A DNA stretch of 57,804 bases from assembly GCA_027080725.1 (NCBI GenBank), contig JALWRC010000059.1, forward strand, positions 1 to 57,804, read 5' to 3'. A model generated the notes under the pieces. It had not been told where the DNA came from. It did no database searches and worked only from the letters and a program-made list of their open reading frames with translations. The position numbers and the translations under genes were made by a program. The stretch is from Saprospiraceae bacterium. GTDB taxonomy: Bacteria > Bacteroidota > Bacteroidia > Chitinophagales > Saprospiraceae. Shown in pieces: positions 28,203-36,995 of this stretch (position 1 is the stretch's first letter; the number at the start of each line of letters is the position of its first letter).

Positions 28203-30305
28203 TTACTCTACTCGCACGGTTTTTATGGGTGATATCGCACTCTCTTTACCCTCATCGGATATGACCCGGATGGCGTACTTATAGCTCATGTCCTCTTTTA
28301 CTCGCTTGTCGGTATAAGCATTTTTACCGGATACTCTTCGGTAGGTAAGAATATCTTCAGATGCCCTTGATTTGTAGATGATATATTGGTATTTAGACGC
28401 ATTTGGATAATTCCAGCTTAGATTTATTGCTCCTTTTTGCTTGTCAAAATCCACCTTCAAATCTTGGACCGGTGCTAAAGGTCGATGGTCCGAGAGGCTC
28501 ACCCCAATGAATGGAGAGTAACTCGAAACAAGCCCATCGTCATCTTTTGCCTTGAGGGCGTAGGTGTATTCTACTCCAAATGTTATTGTATTATCTGTGA
28601 ATTGGGAAGTCGCCTTATCCAATGACGCTATCATCTTCCAATCGTGTGATTTATCCTTACGCCAGATTTGTTGCTCGTCCAGATCACTGCTCGAAGAAAT
28701 AGCCCATGTCAAGGTCACACTGCTATCCCCCATTTCATAATTCTTAAATACACCGGAATTGGGTGGGATGATATCGTATCTTTTGAGTTCCAGTCCCTCA
28801 GACAACTCCGAATACCCAAATCCCCTGTTAACTGCTGCCACTTTGTAAATGATGATTTCACTCAGAGTTCTCAATGCCACTTTCTCCGTATAGGTCGTAT
28901 CTGTAATAAGGTCACCGGACTTCATGATAAAAGTATGTTTTGGGCTATTCGAGCTGTAGACTTTATATCCTATAACAGTCGGATCATGAATGGCATCCCA
29001 GCTGATAGTGACTACCCCATTGGTATCAATACTCCCCTTCAATCCTGTAGGGGTTGGAGGGGGTGCTTTGTCTTCAAACATGGCCGCTCTCGGTAATGAC
29101 TCAGCGGAATTTCCCGCCGTATCTATAACAGTGACCGTATAGTAATTGTATGCCCTGGGATTAACTTTGCGATCCATATATACTTTCGTGTCGAAGGAAA
29201 GAGGTTTTTCATGAAGAGGCAAATAAGGTCCCTCTAAATCGTGTGATCGACGGACAATATATCCTTTAAAATCAGATTCTCTAAAGCCTTTCTTCCAACT
29301 GATCGTCACCGAACTGTCTTCCTTGGCAAGAATAGTAAGACCTGTAATGGCCAATGGAGGAGTAAAATCCTTCCCCATACCCATCATCACTTCGGACGGC
29401 TCGCTCTCGATACCAAATGCATCCAACCCTATCAGTCGATAGTAGTAGGGTGTGTAGTTTTGTTGAACAGAATCCCTAAAATAAATGTTACCGGTATTTC
29501 CTTTTTCTTCATTGGGTCGTACATCTACATAAGGAGCCTTATTAAGACGCACAAAAGGCCCATTTTTATGTTTAGATTTTTCGACATAATAGGATACGAA
29601 CTTATGATTATTTAGCTCTCTCAACCAGGATACCATCACGAGATGCTCTTTTGATTGGGTTTCTAAACCGATAGGACGGTATTTATGGTATTCTTCCGAA
29701 CAATCTACTAACACAAAACCAAAGACCGTTGAATCCGACTTCAGACTGATTTTGTAGATGTAGCTTTTATCGTTTTTGACAGTCTTATCTACCCAACCCA
29801 ATCCCATGGCAATGGCAGTCTTATGAGACCGGTCTGCGGATACCATCCCTACAAAAAATGCTTTTTTCTCCGATTTTTCCTGATTTAAAAGCTGCTCTAC
29901 AGGCCCACCGGGTACCTCAGGACGCTTTTCATAAAGGGAAATCCATCCACCTATGCTAATACTATCTTTATCAAAAAGCGTTTCCCATGCTACATCATCC
30001 TTTGGCAAAGGCAAAATAGTGCGGGTAAAGGAGGCTTCGTAATCGTAGTTCTTGTATCCATCAAGATTATCCGGGACTGTCGCTCGTTGGAGTACCCATC
30101 CTTCTCTGTTTACTCGTCTCCACATCTCTTTATCCGATGGTCCCCAGCGAAGCAATACTTTGTTGTTTGAGTACCTTCCGATCATGTGAATCAATTTCTT
30201 TTCTTCTGTAGGAACCTGCTTTTGACCCTTTAGCACGGATAAAGCCGTCAGACAAATTAGAAGCATTAAAACGGCCCCTCTTCGATATTTAAAATTATTA
30301 GTCAT
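28203..30305 (-). CDS. Secreted protein with tandem fibronectin type III domains
   Basis: The product of about 700 residues starts with MTNNFKYRRGAVLMLLICLTALSVLKG (split here at 14 and 13: MTNNFKYRRGAVLM and LLICLTALSVLKG), a signal peptide. It contains at least four fibronectin type III repeats, recognised by the SVTISWKKG / YIVRRS / YNYYTVTVIDTAGN pattern at about 330-415. The same pattern recurs as VVTISWDAI / GYKVYSS near 435-520, SVTLTWAIS near 545-620 and AINLSWNYP near 650-700. The chain ends SPIKTVRVE with no clear sorting domain. The ATG at 30305 is preferred over a GTG at 30326. It is the second gene of the TANFOR operon, with its own copy of the 26-bp upstream element. Protein-protein or carbohydrate contact at the surface is likely but unproven. 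Confidence 0.82.
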   Translation of the reverse strand: MTNNFKYRRGAVLMLLICLTALSVLKGQKQVPTEEKKLIHMIGRYSNNKVLLRWGPSDKEMWRRVNREGWVLQRATVPDNLDGYKNYDYEASFTRTILPLPKDDVAWETLFDKDSISIGGWISLYEKRPEVPGGPVEQLLNQEKSEKKAFFVGMVSADRSHKTAIAMGLGWVDKTVKNDKSYIYKISLKSDSTVFGFVLVDCSEEYHKYRPIGLETQSKEHLVMVSWLRELNNHKFVSYYVEKSKHKNGPFVRLNKAPYVDVRPNEEKGNTGNIYFRDSVQQNYTPYYYRLIGLDAFGIESEPSEVMMGMGKDFTPPLAITGLTILAKEDSSVTISWKKGFRESDFKGYIVRRSHDLEGPYLPLHEKPLSFDTKVYMDRKVNPRAYNYYTVTVIDTAGNSAESLPRAAMFEDKAPPPTPTGLKGSIDTNGVVTISWDAIHDPTVIGYKVYSSNSPKHTFIMKSGDLITDTTYTEKVALRTLSEIIIYKVAAVNRGFGYSELSEGLELKRYDIIPPNSGVFKNYEMGDSSVTLTWAISSSSDLDEQQIWRKDKSHDWKMIASLDKATSQFTDNTITFGVEYTYALKAKDDDGLVSSYSPFIGVSLSDHRPLAPVQDLKVDFDKQKGAINLSWNYPNASKYQYIIYKSRASEDILTYRRVSGKNAYTDKRVKEDMSYKYAIRVISDEGKESAISPIKTVRVE

Positions 30306-30367
30306 AACTACGTTTATTTTTAACACAAAGATTCAATCATCTTTGTAGTCCATTATCTAATGATAGT

Positions 30368-30393
30368 TTAAAAAGTGTAAAAAAGTATTAAAA
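30368..30393 (-). promoter_or_regulatory. 26-bp upstream element, copy 2 (before the fibronectin-III gene)
   Basis: These 26 bases are identical to 36233-36258. On the minus strand the element reads TTTTAATACTTTTTTACACT and then six more bases, and includes two tandem TAC(A)CTTTTT-like half sites about 10 bases apart. It ends 63 bases before the chosen start codon. The matching copy is 66 bases before the first gene. An activator site is the simplest reading. Confidence 0.65.
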
Positions 30394-30449
30394 CAAATGG
30401 AATCGAATCAATAGGTGCCTTTTCAAAAATGCACCTATTGAAACTCACT

Positions 30450-33400
30450 TTATGGGAGATTACTTTTGTTATCAAATCCCCATTCAAAATGATTCATATG
30501 ATAACCCTCATAAACATCATCATTTCGGAATAATCGCATGTGGTAATTTGTATGAATTTTTATAGGTTTGAATTTCTTATTATCTTTAATCCATTGTTTA
30601 AAAGTGTTGAAACTACACTTATTAGGATGAACCTGCATTGGATCTAACCATTTCTGCCAGAAATCTGGATTGTTTAAAATACTCATTATTGCCATATAAT
30701 CACTATGTGCAGACTCAACACCCATAACCCATAAATTTACATCTTTCATTTTAGGAGCTTGCGCAATTTTTTTAATTCCCTGGCTTAGCGGATCTTTCAG
30801 TATTTTCTTTATCTCTGCTGTAGATATCAAGTCTTCCCCCGCAAATAATATCTTATTATAAAATGAGATATTATCACCATTATTTCCCCAAACAGGTTTG
30901 ATACACTTTGAATAAAATGAATAAATTTCAGGGTACAAATAATTATTATAATACTTACTACCTGCTTCGTTATCACCATAATAGTTATCCTTAGCTTTAT
31001 TCTCATAATCTAATTGGAGCCATTCGGCATCAAATTGGATAAAATCCGCTTTATCAAAGCCCTCATAAGCCCGGTATCGTAATAATGCTATAGTAGAGTT
31101 TGAATTCGTAACAAGTTTAGTATGTTTACTCCTTTTTAAATGAGAAAATTTCTCATCTACGGTATTGTATTTACTCACTCCAAATACAAACTGGTATTTC
31201 ATTACATCCTTTTTGGAAATATGCATCTCCTGAATGAGTTTGAATTCTTTTGTCATATTTTTTCTAAAGTCAGCTGTTGCAGCTAATTTCATTCCTCCCC
31301 CGGCTTGAGCGTCCTTCCCGCTAGTCTTAGGCGCTCTCTTATAAATCTGACAAACGTATTTGTATCCATTGACTAATTTCGGGTGCTTAAACCTCACTTT
31401 CCCGGAGGAATAACCTAAGAATGTGCCGTGGATGACTTTACCGGCTCCCACAGGAATAAACCTCACCTTTATTTTTTCTCCATTAGATACATTAAACAAT
31501 CCGGGTTGACTTTTCTTAAGAGTGATGAAAGCATTTCCTTTTCTTTGACTTTGTAAATAGTATCGCTGCCCTTCCATGGGATACATGTTTGCGATGTTAT
31601 CCTTTGGAATATAGTCCGGCATTTTCTTCGTCCTAAAATAGAGGGTTCCTTTGGCATTCTTACCGACATCCTCGATGACTACCCATTTCCCATCTTTCTT
31701 CTGTTCGGGTTGAACTTCTACCTTAAGCTTAAGTCTGGTCAAACCGGGAAGGGCTACATCGGACTTCAACCTAATTCTAGTCCCATCATTTAATATATCG
31801 AAACTCCCTGTCGCCATAGATTTACCATAGCTGGCAAGTACTTGGCCATTGTTTGGACTATTTTTATCAGCGATGGATAATTCTAAGGTCTTGATAGGAA
31901 AACGCAAGAGCAGTTCTTTGGCATCTCCATCTACAATCTCATCCAATTGATACACTTTACTTTTGCGTCCGGAAAACAACAACGACACTTCCGGATCCAC
32001 AAATACACTCACATTATTGCCCTTGGGACTCATGTCTTGAACATATTTCAAATCCTTTAAGTCCCCTAATCCACCACCTGACTGTTCACAAATCTTACCT
32101 TGCTCTACATCAAAATCAAACTCCCCTTCGATGATTCCCATAAAGCTCGCTTCACCGTGAACAGCGGCTGTGATACCCGAGGTGTTAGGTAATCCTACGG
32201 TGACGAATGCTGAGACATTAACATATGCGACCTGGAACTGTCGCATTTTACCAAATATCTTTGCTTCGATTCCTATATCTGCTTCAAATTTTCCGTATGC
32301 TTGCCCCAGTACATACCAATGGTCGTCCCCAAAGCCACAATGATTATTAAATTCCTTAGCAATCATCACATCATATCCAAACAACACCTGGAATTTGGCA
32401 TAAAATATCCATGCCTTCAAATCCTTGGATGGAAAGCCAAACTGACTTCCGAAGATAAACCTCAAGTCATTGGATTCCTCCCCATCTGATCCCGATCGAT
32501 CTGTCTGGTACTTTCCCGGAAGATCTTGCAGTATCTCTTGAGGAATCGGAACCATCCCAGGTATTCCGGTATTACCAGCCATGAAGTAGTGTTGTTTCTT
32601 GAATAAATTTAATAAATTCACCTCAACATTTTTCTCAGCGCTATTCATACTTTGTGGGACGCCCAACTTAAAGTACCATTTGATTTTATCTCCCGGCTTC
32701 AACCTCCCTTGCACCATCATTTCCAAAGATCCGTTTAGGCCTACTAACAATTTATTTCCTTTCTTTATATTGGCATTCACTCCTGCCTCAAATTCGAATA
32801 GTTTAATCTTAAATTGTATTTTGGCATCCACATACATGTGAATGGGGATGTCTTCGGGATTCTCATAAGGTTCGAAACCCGGCTCCCATGGCGTCATTAC
32901 ATATGCGTCTCCCCGAAGCTCAATAATATCCAAACCGGATTTTGTCCCAAATTGCACAAAGAACTGGGGTCTGGCAGTAAATGCTTGGGCATCTACCAGA
33001 CCAATATCTACCCCGGCAGTTATACCAAACTTGGTGTCATCGCTTGCGCCTTTGTATGGCTTAGGAAGGTCGAATATACCATCTCCTTCATCCTTCTTCA
33101 TATTAAAATAAAACGAACCTTTAATCCCTCGTAAACGCAATGACCCGGAAATCGGTATACCTGTACTCATCAATGCCTCTACTTCAAGGAACATATATTT
33201 ATATGCTTTTACATTCTTCTTTGCCGGCTTGTTACCAAACACGAGATGCATACTTCCTCCGGCCTTAATGCCCTCGCCATTTTCACCCAAGTTCAATTTC
33301 AACTTGACTTGTCCGTCGATTCCACTTCCCCAGGTCGGATCATTATTCATAATCTTCAATGAACCTTCGATATGAGCCACACTGATATCCCCTTTTATCC

Positions 33401-36167
33401 CAAGTTCATTGAGTTCCAGTCCTTGAAACTCCATCATATTGGTCTTATTGTCATAGCCTGTCGTAATGGTGAAGCCCCCCGTCGCTCCTACTGCATTTTG
33501 CTCTCCCAAAAAGTCAACTGAAATCTCAAAAAGCAATTCATTGGGGTTGACAATTTTGAAGGTATCTATATTGATATCAAAACCATTCAACTTACGCTGA
33601 GGAGCGTCATAGCTAAAGCTGATGGCACCATCCGGACCCAGAAATACCCCTTGCTTGTCTACGATGAGATCTTGTACAACTATAGAATCCAGCGATATAG
33701 GAAATCCTTGGACATTGGCTGCAAACTTTCTGTTAAACTCTAAATTTCCATAAAAATGGAAGGTGGGCTCGAAGCCATTTCCCATTTCTTCCAATGATAT
33801 GGAAGTGTTGGGCTTCACCTCACCCTTTGCTATTATAGCCGGAAACTCGATATCCTCTTGGTTGATTAAGGTGAAGCCATAATTCAGTTTGTCCCCTACC
33901 TTTGACATGACAGTTTCATACTTGAGATAAACATTCTTCTTGGTGATGGGTACTCGGATGTCTCCATCAAATTTGGAGGCTTTCATGCTATTCTCCACCA
34001 CTTTCACATACAAGTGTTCCATTGACCATTTCCATTTTTTGGTACCCAATCTCCCTTTTTCGGTATCGAAGACTTTGGGAACATCGATCACCCCACTAAA
34101 TCCCTTCTTGTCCACTAGAAAATCCGAAGCCTGAATTTCATAGTCTTTTATCAACTTCTTAGGTAGTTTAATATTACAAGTTTTGAAATAAAACCCTTTC
34201 CAAAGATTTCCCTCCTTATTGTATCCATCTACTGGAAACTTAATATTGGTTGGGTTTTTTGTGTCTGACATATCAAAACTTACCGACGAAACTTCAATTT
34301 CAAATCCCGGGAATTTTGTAATCTCAAAGGGAGTAACCGAGATATCATCTACAATAAAATTGCTTGGATTCTCCACCGTCACTTTAAACTTCCCGGTCAC
34401 CTCCGTGACCGGATTGCCTTCTTCGTCCTTTGATCCCTTTACCGGTTTTATGGACTCCTTGTCAATCTTTATCTCTCCTTCTAATTGGGCTTGCTTGAAT
34501 CCCTTGTCTTCCATGACAATGTGCGTGCCCGTGGGTGGATCTCCATATTCACCCTTTTTCATTTTGATTTTAATTTTACCATCCTTGTTAATGGTATAAT
34601 CTTTGACCAACTGCAAAAATGCATCTTTGCTAAAGCCATTTTTATCGAAGCATACTGCAGAGGCGCCCAGTTGAAGAGATTGGTTGTAGCTGGGGAATTC
34701 TATTTCCGCTACTGCATTGAGTCCGGCTCCAAGAGCGCCAAATTGCATTCCGACGATGGCCACTAACTGGTCAGCGCCTCCGATATGTCGATTAATTCCC
34801 AAGGGCATACCTAGCCCGACGCTGTCCAGATTAGAGTAGGGATATTCTATAATTCGATCATTACCTCCATTCATTAAGTTGGTTATCACGTTAGAGACAT
34901 CCTCCCCTCCGAAGTCCACATCGCCCAATTCACTTATCCATTCTGATGGGACATTGTTGTCATTGCGAGCTACCGCTGTCCCTGATATCACTTGATGTGC
35001 TTTGTTGACCAGAAGGTCACTGAACGTCACAAGTATGGGAACTTTGAAATACGAATTGATGATTTTGCCTTCCCCACTCAACTTATTTCCGGTCCAAGAG
35101 AGATTGAAAACTTTGAGATCGTGGTCCCCTATTTTGAGGACATCGTATTCCTTAACATCTTTTACGGGAGTTTTATCACTCGGAGCATTCAGGTTTTGAC
35201 AAGCATTCATCACATATTGACGAGTGTTATAATTGCCTTTTAGTTTCTTATTTGACTTGTCAATTGGTTTTTTCTTTTTATAGACAAAAGAGATTACTTC
35301 ACTTTTACCCTCATTCTTGAACGCAATATGATGAGTTGGGTCATAAGCTGTTACACGCACCGCATAGCTGTGATTTTTAATCAAATGCGGCTTTGTCATG
35401 TCATAGTAAAAGCTGTTTTGTATAATTCCCTTTTTCTGATACAATAAGATTATTCCGACGTTGTTAAAAGCGTCATTGGGGTCCATCAACGCATTAAGCG
35501 TCATGTCCACCATTTCCAGCTTGTACTTGGTATATTGAGCTACTCCGGAGGGAGTCCAGTTAATCATCAAGCTCTGCGGCTTAAGAGGAGTCACTGAATG
35601 AGCATTCATTGGATGGGTAATCACTGGTGGATCATAATCTGTAATAACAAAAGATGCACACCCGGAAGTCTCAAAGGACTTTAGTTCGCCTGTCGTGTAA
35701 TCCAGTGCCTTTATACAAAGCTGGTACACCCCTTCCGGCAATTTGTTGGTCTGTGCGATAACACGCTCGTTGACTCCTTCCAATATCAAATCTGAGCGCG
35801 TAAGATTAGAAAATATCCTGCGTAAGTCATTTCCGGTAAACACCCTATTTCCGTGCCCCTGTAAATTGATAGCCAATGCTGGAGTAAACGACTTTTTCAT
35901 GATAATCTTTACCCCGTTGTCCCCTTCTAAGGTGGCATTGAGCTTTAATCGTTCTGATTTAGAGCTTATATTGGTCAATGTGACAATGGTGTTGTAGTTA
36001 AACTTTACCACATCATCTACATAAATACTATATGGAGGCGTCACCACTGTGGTAACGTTTACCGTCTGAGCCACAAGCGTGTGGTTAAAAAGATATGTGA
36101 AGAATAGCAGTAATAGAACAAATCTACTTTCGCGAGAATAGTTAAAGGTGCGATACAAATATTTCAT
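30450..36167 (-). CDS. Giant secreted TANFOR-domain protein
   Basis: The 1905-residue protein has a signal peptide (about 15-33). Its N-terminal region from about 34 to 180 matches my memory of the TANFOR domain: PPYSIYVDDVVKFN, then EGDNGVKIIMK, FTGNDLRRIF and LPEGVYQLCIKALDY. A fibronectin-like segment (QSLMINWTPSGVAQYTKYKLE) follows. The middle (about 370-1300) is a very long beta-rich region with repeated INIDTF-like and amphipathic strands and no known catalytic motif. The last 500 residues include a region with many charged, helical segments and a histidine-rich end (YEGYHMNHFEW). No T9SS tail is visible. It leads a four-gene operon with fibronectin-III, beta-barrel and SprB-like proteins. 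TANFOR proteins occur in Bacteroidota but their role is unknown to me; a cell-surface filament or scaffold is possible. Confidence 0.75.
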   Translation of the reverse strand: MKYLYRTFNYSRESRFVLLLLFFTYLFNHTLVAQTVNVTTVVTPPYSIYVDDVVKFNYNTIVTLTNISSKSERLKLNATLEGDNGVKIIMKKSFTPALAINLQGHGNRVFTGNDLRRIFSNLTRSDLILEGVNERVIAQTNKLPEGVYQLCIKALDYTTGELKSFETSGCASFVITDYDPPVITHPMNAHSVTPLKPQSLMINWTPSGVAQYTKYKLEMVDMTLNALMDPNDAFNNVGIILLYQKKGIIQNSFYYDMTKPHLIKNHSYAVRVTAYDPTHHIAFKNEGKSEVISFVYKKKKPIDKSNKKLKGNYNTRQYVMNACQNLNAPSDKTPVKDVKEYDVLKIGDHDLKVFNLSWTGNKLSGEGKIINSYFKVPILVTFSDLLVNKAHQVISGTAVARNDNNVPSEWISELGDVDFGGEDVSNVITNLMNGGNDRIIEYPYSNLDSVGLGMPLGINRHIGGADQLVAIVGMQFGALGAGLNAVAEIEFPSYNQSLQLGASAVCFDKNGFSKDAFLQLVKDYTINKDGKIKIKMKKGEYGDPPTGTHIVMEDKGFKQAQLEGEIKIDKESIKPVKGSKDEEGNPVTEVTGKFKVTVENPSNFIVDDISVTPFEITKFPGFEIEVSSVSFDMSDTKNPTNIKFPVDGYNKEGNLWKGFYFKTCNIKLPKKLIKDYEIQASDFLVDKKGFSGVIDVPKVFDTEKGRLGTKKWKWSMEHLYVKVVENSMKASKFDGDIRVPITKKNVYLKYETVMSKVGDKLNYGFTLINQEDIEFPAIIAKGEVKPNTSISLEEMGNGFEPTFHFYGNLEFNRKFAANVQGFPISLDSIVVQDLIVDKQGVFLGPDGAISFSYDAPQRKLNGFDINIDTFKIVNPNELLFEISVDFLGEQNAVGATGGFTITTGYDNKTNMMEFQGLELNELGIKGDISVAHIEGSLKIMNNDPTWGSGIDGQVKLKLNLGENGEGIKAGGSMHLVFGNKPAKKNVKAYKYMFLEVEALMSTGIPISGSLRLRGIKGSFYFNMKKDEGDGIFDLPKPYKGASDDTKFGITAGVDIGLVDAQAFTARPQFFVQFGTKSGLDIIELRGDAYVMTPWEPGFEPYENPEDIPIHMYVDAKIQFKIKLFEFEAGVNANIKKGNKLLVGLNGSLEMMVQGRLKPGDKIKWYFKLGVPQSMNSAEKNVEVNLLNLFKKQHYFMAGNTGIPGMVPIPQEILQDLPGKYQTDRSGSDGEESNDLRFIFGSQFGFPSKDLKAWIFYAKFQVLFGYDVMIAKEFNNHCGFGDDHWYVLGQAYGKFEADIGIEAKIFGKMRQFQVAYVNVSAFVTVGLPNTSGITAAVHGEASFMGIIEGEFDFDVEQGKICEQSGGGLGDLKDLKYVQDMSPKGNNVSVFVDPEVSLLFSGRKSKVYQLDEIVDGDAKELLLRFPIKTLELSIADKNSPNNGQVLASYGKSMATGSFDILNDGTRIRLKSDVALPGLTRLKLKVEVQPEQKKDGKWVVIEDVGKNAKGTLYFRTKKMPDYIPKDNIANMYPMEGQRYYLQSQRKGNAFITLKKSQPGLFNVSNGEKIKVRFIPVGAGKVIHGTFLGYSSGKVRFKHPKLVNGYKYVCQIYKRAPKTSGKDAQAGGGMKLAATADFRKNMTKEFKLIQEMHISKKDVMKYQFVFGVSKYNTVDEKFSHLKRSKHTKLVTNSNSTIALLRYRAYEGFDKADFIQFDAEWLQLDYENKAKDNYYGDNEAGSKYYNNYLYPEIYSFYSKCIKPVWGNNGDNISFYNKILFAGEDLISTAEIKKILKDPLSQGIKKIAQAPKMKDVNLWVMGVESAHSDYMAIMSILNNPDFWQKWLDPMQVHPNKCSFNTFKQWIKDNKKFKPIKIHTNYHMRLFRNDDVYEGYHMNHFEWGFDNKSNLP

Positions 36168-36232
36168 AATACAATTTTTAATTTCTAGGGCAAAGGTGCA
36201 GGCAACCTCCCACCCAAAGGTTTAACAAGAAA

Positions 36233-36258
36233 TTAAAAAGTGTAAAAAAGTATTAAAA
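36233..36258 (-). promoter_or_regulatory. 26-bp upstream element, copy 1 (before the TANFOR gene)
   Basis: This is the perfect duplicate of 30368-30393, ending 66 bases before the TANFOR start codon. Two TTTG sequences 20 bases apart lie between it and the gene and could form -33 and -7 elements (the latter within CACCTTTG). The shared distance to the start supports a regulatory role for the 26-mer. Confidence 0.65.
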
Positions 36259-36387
36259 TGGAATTAGGTATGAAATGGTAGATATTTTGACCGAGGATAT
36301 CTTGCTCTATATATAGTATTCTGGACGAGAAATAACGGATACAGCCATTTTTCTAAGAATAGAAGTGCTCAAACAGTCAATATGCTA

Positions 36388-36719
36388 CGGCATAACTCCC
36401 TTTTGAGCGCCTCGATTCAGAGAAAAATAGCTTCGGTTGCTATGTATATTTATTTCATGCGCGGAGCATTAGGACGACGCAGAACGAAGCTCTCTAAACC
36501 GAATTTCTTGGATGATTGCGTTCTGTTATAAACACCTTATCAAGCACTTAACCTTTTGGATTAGAGGACCACAAAGAGGACATCCCTAAAGGATGATAAC
36601 AGATTTTAAAATAAGAAAAGTAGAATTTGTAATACTGACTGCTCCAGGAACTGAGTTTACGCAGTATTAAAGTAGCTGGTTTTCTCTGAATCGCAGTGCT
36701 TTAACGGGAAATAAGTCGT
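36388..36719. repeat. Degenerate inverted-repeat element (MITE-like remnant)
   Basis: Arms contain the exact 14-mer CGATTCAGAGAAAA at 36413-36426 and its reverse complement at 36680-36693. Outward from this core, about 27 further bases match at roughly two thirds of positions. Between the arms, 36567-36604 resembles the small element at 12633-12670. There is no transposase. A decayed non-autonomous mobile element is the simplest explanation. Confidence 0.55.
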
Positions 36720-36944
36720 TAACATAGTCTTCGGTTTTAACCTTGGGATGGAGGATGCAGACCGATTAGTGTAATGCGATTAACCATTTTGCCATGTAGA
36801 AATTTTATATTCCAATTATTGTGTTCCTATAGCACTGGATTCAAGAGATATGGTTGAAAAGCCAAGGTTGTATGAATATTATATCAATGAAAGTGTAATT
36901 ATATGGGGTCTATTACAATAAAATGTAAAATATTTTAATGCTTA

Positions 36945-36961
36945 CCCCTAATAATTAGGGG
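36945..36961. promoter_or_regulatory. Palindrome CCCCTAA-taa-TTAGGGG at the glnN promoter
   Basis: These perfect 7-base arms with a 3-base centre sit just upstream of the -7 box, where the -33 element would be expected. The position suggests an operator controlling glutamine synthetase. The binding protein is unknown. Confidence 0.6.
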
Positions 36962-36968
36962 GTATTTA

Positions 36969-36976
36969 TATCTTTG
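36969..36976 (+). promoter_or_regulatory. -7 box TATCTTTG of glnN
   Basis: This exact TAnnTTTG match lies 20 bases before the ATG at 36996, which gives a very short leader. Confidence 0.65.
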
Positions 36977-36995
36977 CGCAAAAAATAGAGCAATT

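Larger units (their letters stand above)
36168..36995. other. 828-base intergenic region between the TANFOR operon and glnN
   Basis: There is no gene. From left to right it contains the TANFOR promoter area with the 26-bp element, a TATGAAATGG copy at 36269-36278 and an inverted-repeat element at about 36388-36719. A palindrome and -7 box belonging to glnN lie at the right edge. Confidence 0.7.

Noticed and set aside
36168-36995. Possible tRNA or small RNA gene in the 828-base gap
   Set aside because: I found no cloverleaf or T-loop signature; inverted repeats explain the visible structure better.
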